The translations under genes and the position numbers were made by a program. A model generated the notes under the pieces. That model was not told the DNA's origin and made no database searches. It was given only the letters and a program-made list of their open reading frames with translations. From assembly GCA_021234155.1 (NCBI GenBank), contig JAJEKV010000189.1:481706-545705 (forward strand): 64,000 bases of DNA, given 5' to 3'. Origin of the DNA: Isoetes taiwanensis. Taxonomy: Eukaryota; Streptophyta; Lycopodiopsida; Isoetales; Isoetaceae. Shown in pieces: positions 60,282 to 64,000 of this stretch (positions are counted from its first letter, which is position 1; each line of letters starts with the position of its first letter).

Positions 60282-60402
60282 AATCAAAGAGACGCATTGG
60301 AGATTTACTTTTGTTGGCCGAGAGTATGGAGGAAATTCTTCAAAATATGCCAAGCTACAATGAGTGTATAAGTCTACTAATAATCTTTTACAAATAATTT
60401 GT

Positions 60403-60485
60403 CGTCAACAAAAGGATTCAACCTCGCGGGTAGAACCCAACAGATTTCAAGTCCTGCCTCCTTAACCACTTTCGGACATGTTGAC
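60403..60485 (-). pseudogene. Degraded tRNA-Ser copy
   Basis: 83 nt. T-arm lost; anticodon stem TCCTGCC; D-loop CTTTCGG. Confidence 0.6.
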
Positions 60486-60584
60486 AAGTGCTACAAACTA
60501 AAGTTCCTTTAACTCTAAGAGAATATTTTAGCAATATATGGTTCATGCTTCTTGTGCAATGCAATAATAATGTTATAACATGTA

Positions 60585-60676
60585 TGCCAACAAAATGTTT
60601 AAAGATTCGAACCTCGCGAGGGTGAAACCCAACAAATTTCAAGTCTGTCTCCTTAACCACTTTCGGACATGTTGAC
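60585..60676 (-). pseudogene. Degraded tRNA-Ser(UGA) copy
   Basis: 92 nt. A ~9-base insertion between acceptor and T-arm. Confidence 0.6.
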
Positions 60677-60798
60677 AATCAAAGAGATGCATTGGAGATT
60701 TACTTTTTGTTGGCCGTGAGTATGGAGTGAAATTCTTCAAAATATGCCAAGCTACAATGAGTGTATAAGTCTACTAATAATCTTTTAAAATAATTTGT

Positions 60799-60877
60799 CG
60801 TCAACAACAGATTCAACTATGCGGTGAAAACCCAACAGATTTCAAGTCCTCTCCTTAACCACTTTGGACATGTTGAC
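60799..60877 (-). pseudogene. Degraded tRNA-Ser copy
   Basis: 79 nt. T-arm and anticodon stem damaged. Confidence 0.6.
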
Positions 60878-60981
60878 AAGTGCTACAACTAAAGTTCCTT
60901 TAACTCTAAGAGAAAATTTTAGCAATATATGGTTCATGCTTCTTGTGGCAATGCAATGCAATAATAATGTTATAACATGTA

Positions 60982-61063
60982 CGCCAACAACATGATTCAA
61001 CTGCGAGGGTGAAACCCAACAGATTTCAAGTCCGTCTCCTTAACCACTTCTGGACATGTTGGC
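60982..61063 (-). pseudogene. Degraded tRNA-Ser(UGA) copy
   Basis: 82 nt. T-stem shortened, D-loop CTTCTGG. Confidence 0.6.
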
Positions 61064-61180
61064 AATCAAAGAGATGCATTGAGATTTACTTTTGTTGGCC
61101 GGTATGGAGTGAAATTCTTCAAAATATGCCAAGCTACAATGAGTGTATAAGTCTACTAATAATTTTTACAAATAATTTGT

Positions 61181-61258
61181 CGTCAACAATAATTCAAACC
61201 CGTGCGTCAAGAACCCAACATTTCAAGTCATCTCCTTAACCACTTTGGACATGTTGAC
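61181..61258 (-). pseudogene. Degraded tRNA-Ser copy
   Basis: 78 nt. All arms affected. Confidence 0.55.
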
Positions 61259-61359
61259 AAGTGCTACAAAATAATGTTCCTTTAACTCTAAGAGAATATT
61301 TTAGCAATATATGGTTCATGCTTCTTGTGCAATGCAATAATAATGTTATAACATGTATG

Positions 61360-61443
61360 CGCCAACAACAGATTCGAACTCGCGAGGGTGAAACCCAACA
61401 GATTTCAAGTCCGTCTCCTTAACCACTTTCTGGACATGTTGAC
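61360..61443 (-). pseudogene. Degraded tRNA-Ser(UGA) copy
   Basis: 84 nt. T-stem CTCGCG, anticodon stem TCCGT, two extra D-loop bases. Confidence 0.6.
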
Positions 61444-61565
61444 AATCAAAGAGATGCATTGGAGATTTACTTTTTGTTGGCCAGAATATGGAGTGAAATT
61501 CTTCAAAATATGCCAAGCTACAATGAGTGTATAAGTCTACTAATAATCTTTTACAAATAATTTGT

Positions 61566-61647
61566 CGTCAACAACAGGATTCGAACCTGCGAGGGTGAAA
61601 CCCAACAGATTTCAAGTCTGTCTCCTTAACCACTCGGACATGTTGAC
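61566..61647 (-). tRNA. tRNA-Ser(UGA), intact
   Basis: 82 nt, consensus in every arm, in a neighbourhood of damaged copies. Confidence 0.92.
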
Positions 61648-61745
61648 AAGTGCTACAGCTAAAGTTCCTTTAACTCTAAGAGAATATTTTAGCAATATAT
61701 GGTTCATGCTTCTTGTGCAATGCAATAATAATATTATAACTTGTA

Positions 61746-61832
61746 CGTCAACAACAGGATTCGAACCTCATGCGAGGGTGAAACCCAACAGATTTCAAGT
61801 CTGTCTCCTTAACCACTTCTGGACATGTTGGC
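61746..61832 (-). pseudogene. Degraded tRNA-Ser(UGA) copy
   Basis: 87 nt. Insertions in T-stem and D-loop; anticodon arm intact. Confidence 0.6.
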
Positions 61833-61953
61833 AATCAAAGAGATGCATTGAGATTTACTTTTGTTGGCCGTAGAGTATGGAGGAAATTCTTCAAAATATG
61901 CCAAGCTACAATGAGTGTATAAGTCTACTAATAATCTTTTACAAATAATTTGT

Positions 61954-62038
61954 CGCCAACAAAAGTATTCAAACTCGCAAAGGTAGAACCCAACAGATTT
62001 CAAGTCCTGCCTCCTTAACCACTTTCTGACATGTTGAC
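61954..62038 (-). pseudogene. Degraded tRNA-Ser copy
   Basis: 85 nt. T-arm lost; anticodon stem TCCTGCC. Confidence 0.6.
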
Positions 62039-62138
62039 AAGTGCTACAAACTAAAAGTTCCTTTAACTCTAAGAGAATATTTTAGCAATATATGGTTCAT
62101 GCTTCTTGTGCAATGCAATAATAATGTTATAACATGTA

Positions 62139-62220
62139 CGTCAACAAATGATTCGAACTCGCGAGGGTGAAACCCAACAGATTTCAAGTCCGCCTCCTTA
62201 ACCACTTAATCTTTGTTGAC
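62139..62220 (-). pseudogene. Degraded tRNA-Ser(UGA) copy
   Basis: 82 nt. D-arm replaced by CTTAATCTTTG on the plus strand. Confidence 0.6.
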
Positions 62221-62341
62221 AATCAAAGAGATGCATTGGAGATTTACTTTTGTTGACCAGAGTATGGAGTGAAATTCTTCAAAATATGCCAAGCTACAAT
62301 GAGTGTATAAGTCTACTAATAATCTTTTACAAATAATTTGT

Positions 62342-62421
62342 CGTCAACAAAAGATTCAACCCGTGCGGTAGAACCCAAGATTTTGATTTCAAGCTCCTTA
62401 ACCACTTTCGGACATGTTGAC
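62342..62421 (-). pseudogene. Degraded tRNA-Ser copy
   Basis: 80 nt. T-arm and anticodon stem scrambled. Confidence 0.55.
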
Positions 62422-62519
62422 AAGTGCTACAGCTAATGTTACTTTAACTCTAAGAGAATATTTTAGCAATATATGGTTCGTGCTTCTTGTGCAATGCAAT
62501 AATAATGTTATAACATGTA

Positions 62520-62604
62520 CGTCAACAACAGGATTCGAACTCAGCGAGGGTGAAACCCAACAGATTTCAAGTCTGTCTCCTTAACCACTTTCGGACATGT
62601 TGAC
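62520..62604 (-). pseudogene. Degraded tRNA-Ser(UGA) copy
   Basis: 85 nt. Only the T-stem (CTCAGCG) and D-loop (CTTTCGG) differ from consensus. Confidence 0.6.
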
Positions 62605-62723
62605 AATCAAAGAGATGCATTGAGATTTACTTTTGTTGGCCGAGTATGGAGGAAATTCTTCAAAATATGCCAAGCTACAATGAGTGTATAAGTCTACTAA
62701 TAATCTTTTTACAAATAATTTGT

Positions 62724-62803
62724 CGTCAACAATGATTCAAACCTCGCGGTGTAGAACCCAACAGATTTCAAGTCCGTCTCCTTAACCACTTGGACATGTT
62801 GAC
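62724..62803 (-). pseudogene. Degraded tRNA-Ser copy
   Basis: 80 nt. T-arm lost; D-loop shortened. Confidence 0.6.
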
Positions 62804-62901
62804 AAGTGCTACAACTAAAGTTCCTTTAACTCTAAGAGAATATTTTAGCAATATATGGTTCATGCTTCTTGTGCAATGCAATAATAATGTTATAACATTT
62901 A

Positions 62902-62985
62902 TGTCAACAACAGGATTCGAACCTGCGAGGGTGAAACCCAACAGATTTCAAGTCCGTCTCCTTAACCACTTCTGGACATGTTGAC
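62902..62985 (-). pseudogene. Near-intact tRNA-Ser(UGA) copy
   Basis: 84 nt. T-arm perfect; anticodon stem TCCGT and D-loop CTTCTGG are the only lesions. Confidence 0.6.
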
Positions 62986-63095
62986 AATCAAAGAGATGGG
63001 TTGAGATTTTAAAACCCAATGGAGGAAATTCTTCAAAATATGCCAAGCTACAATGAGTGTATAAGTCTACTAATAATCTTTTACAAATAATTTGT

Positions 63096-63176
63096 CGTCA
63101 ACAACAGATTCAAAACTAACGGGTAAACCCAATGATTTCAAGTCCGCCTCCTTAACCACTTTCGGGACATGTTGAC
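63096..63176 (-). pseudogene. Degraded tRNA-Ser copy
   Basis: 81 nt. T-arm, variable arm and anticodon stem damaged. Confidence 0.55.
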
Positions 63177-63265
63177 AAGTGCTACAACCTAATGTTCCTT
63201 TTAACTCTAAGAGAATATTTTAGCAATATATGGTTCATGCTTCTTGAATAATGTTATAACATGTA

Positions 63266-63334
63266 CGCCAACAACAAGATTTCCTGCGAAAACCCAAATG
63301 ATTTCAAGTCTGTTCCTTAACCACTTTTGTTGAC
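63266..63334 (-). pseudogene. Shortened tRNA-Ser copy
   Basis: 69 nt. T-arm and D-arm deleted in part. Confidence 0.55.
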
Positions 63335-63452
63335 AAAGAGATGCATTGGAGATTTACTTTTTGTTGACCAAGAATGGAGTGAAATTCTTCAAAATATGCC
63401 AAGCTACAATGAGTGTATAAGTCTACTAATAATCTTTTTACAAATAATTTGT

Positions 63453-63546
63453 CGCCAACAACAGTTCAAACCTCGGATTTGTTCAACCAAATGGTAGAAC
63501 CCAACAGATTTCAAGTCTGTCTCCTTAACCACTCGGACATGTTGAC
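63453..63546 (-). pseudogene. tRNA-Ser(UGA) with expanded T-arm
   Basis: 94 nt. Anticodon and D arms consensus; ~12 extra bases in the T/variable region. Confidence 0.6.
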
Positions 63547-63644
63547 AAGTGCTACAACTAATGTTCCTTTAACTCTAAGAGAATATTTTAGCAATATATG
63601 GTTCATGCTTCTTGTGCAATGCAATAATAATGTTATAACATGTA

Positions 63645-63726
63645 TGTCAACAACAGGATTCAACTCACGAGGGTGAAACCCAAATGATTTCAAGTCCGTC
63701 TCCTTAACCACTCTGGACATGTTGAC
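63645..63726 (-). pseudogene. Degraded tRNA-Ser copy
   Basis: 82 nt. T-arm and both sides of the anticodon stem altered. Confidence 0.6.
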
Positions 63727-63848
63727 AATCAAAGAGACGCATTGGAGATTTACTTTTTGTTGGCGAGAATATGGAGTGAAATTCTTCAAAATATGCCAAG
63801 CTACAATGAATGTATAAGTCTACTAATAATCTTTTTCAAACAATTTGT

Positions 63849-63930
63849 CGTCAACAACAAGATTCGAACCTGTGCAAGTAAAACCCAACAGATTTCGAGT
63901 ATGTCTCCTTAACCACTCGGACATGTTGAC
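63849..63930 (-). tRNA. tRNA-Ser(CGA), class B
   Basis: 82 nt; anticodon loop CTCGAAA, T-loop TTCGAAT; one anticodon-stem mismatch (GAGTATG on the plus strand). Confidence 0.8.
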
Positions 63931-64000
63931 AAGTGCTACAGCTAAAGTTCCTTTAACTCTAAGAGAATATTTTAGCAATATATGGTTCATGCTTCTTGCG

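Larger units (their letters stand above)
56300..64000 (-). repeat. Serine-tRNA tandem array, block D (continues past the window)
   Basis: Forty tRNA copies with the A-S1-B-S2 order kept throughout. Copies from 58.7 kb rightwards carry many more lesions than those in block C, and these fall mostly on CAG, CTG and CGG of the consensus. The last base of the window is inside S1, so the array is longer than seen. Confidence 0.92.

Noticed and set aside
49257-63789. Many similar open frames of 60-128 codons containing 'TSATANVPLTLREYFSNIWFMLL' pieces
   Set aside because: They are translations of the tRNA genes and their spacers on both strands. The length and frame follow the unit, and they end wherever an indel occurs, so they are not a protein family.
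49195-64000. A CRISPR-like or satellite array
   Set aside because: The regular ~82-nt repeats fold as complete class II tRNAs with A and B boxes, and the spacers are conserved, not unique.
49261-64000. Organellar origin of the serine tRNA genes
   Set aside because: The sequence matches the nuclear eukaryotic type (GTCAACATGTCCGAGTGG start, G73), and the context is nuclear transposons. Plastid trnS-UGA starts differently.

Overview
This window looks like nuclear DNA of a land plant with a large, repeat-rich genome. The reasons are GT-AG introns in a plant-type YIP1-domain gene, fragments of a GH9 endoglucanase and a receptor-like kinase, decayed pentatricopeptide-repeat (PPR) sequence, Helitron termini, a Ty3/gypsy element carrying an extra RNase H, and nuclear-type plant serine tRNA genes. 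The lineage cannot be fixed from the sequence; a seed-free plant such as a fern or lycophyte is only a guess.

Layout. Positions 0.9-2.6 kb hold a multi-exon YIP1-family gene on the minus strand with a frame lesion. Positions 4.7-5.1 kb hold a PPR remnant. From 6.1 to about 23.6 kb there appear to be two Helitrons head to tail, both on the minus strand, meeting at 18,375/18,376. The first-listed one carries four tandem copies of a ~1.98-kb unit (9.5-17.4 kb). Positions 23.9-31.4 kb hold gene fragments: a kinase C-lobe piece, a class 3 lipase remnant and a GH9 fragment with an internal exon missing. Positions 31.4-34.7 kb hold no recognisable gene.

From 34.7 kb to the right edge the window is dominated by a tandem array of serine tRNA genes on the minus strand. 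About 75 copies are recognisable, and the array runs off the window. The ~383-bp unit has two tRNA genes separated by two different spacers. Most copies read UGA; others read CGA, and a few have CAA, UAA or AGA in the anticodon position. The array is interrupted by an 8.1-kb Ty3/gypsy element (35,815-43,890, 5-bp target duplication), by a third Helitron 3' end (44,460), and by two stretches (45.3-49.2 and 54.1-56.4 kb) where only scrambled pieces of the unit remain.

One property cuts across all repeats. Differences between copies concentrate at CAG, CTG and CCG/CGG trinucleotides, often as small insertions or deletions. That pattern suggests consensus errors at CHG-methylated cytosines as much as real mutation, so many 'broken' tRNA copies and frameshifts may be sequence artefacts. 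The best candidate for an undescribed system is the serine-tRNA array itself: two genes per unit, a terminator only after the second, drifting anticodons, and two different mobile elements inserted within about 10 nt of a tRNA 3' end.
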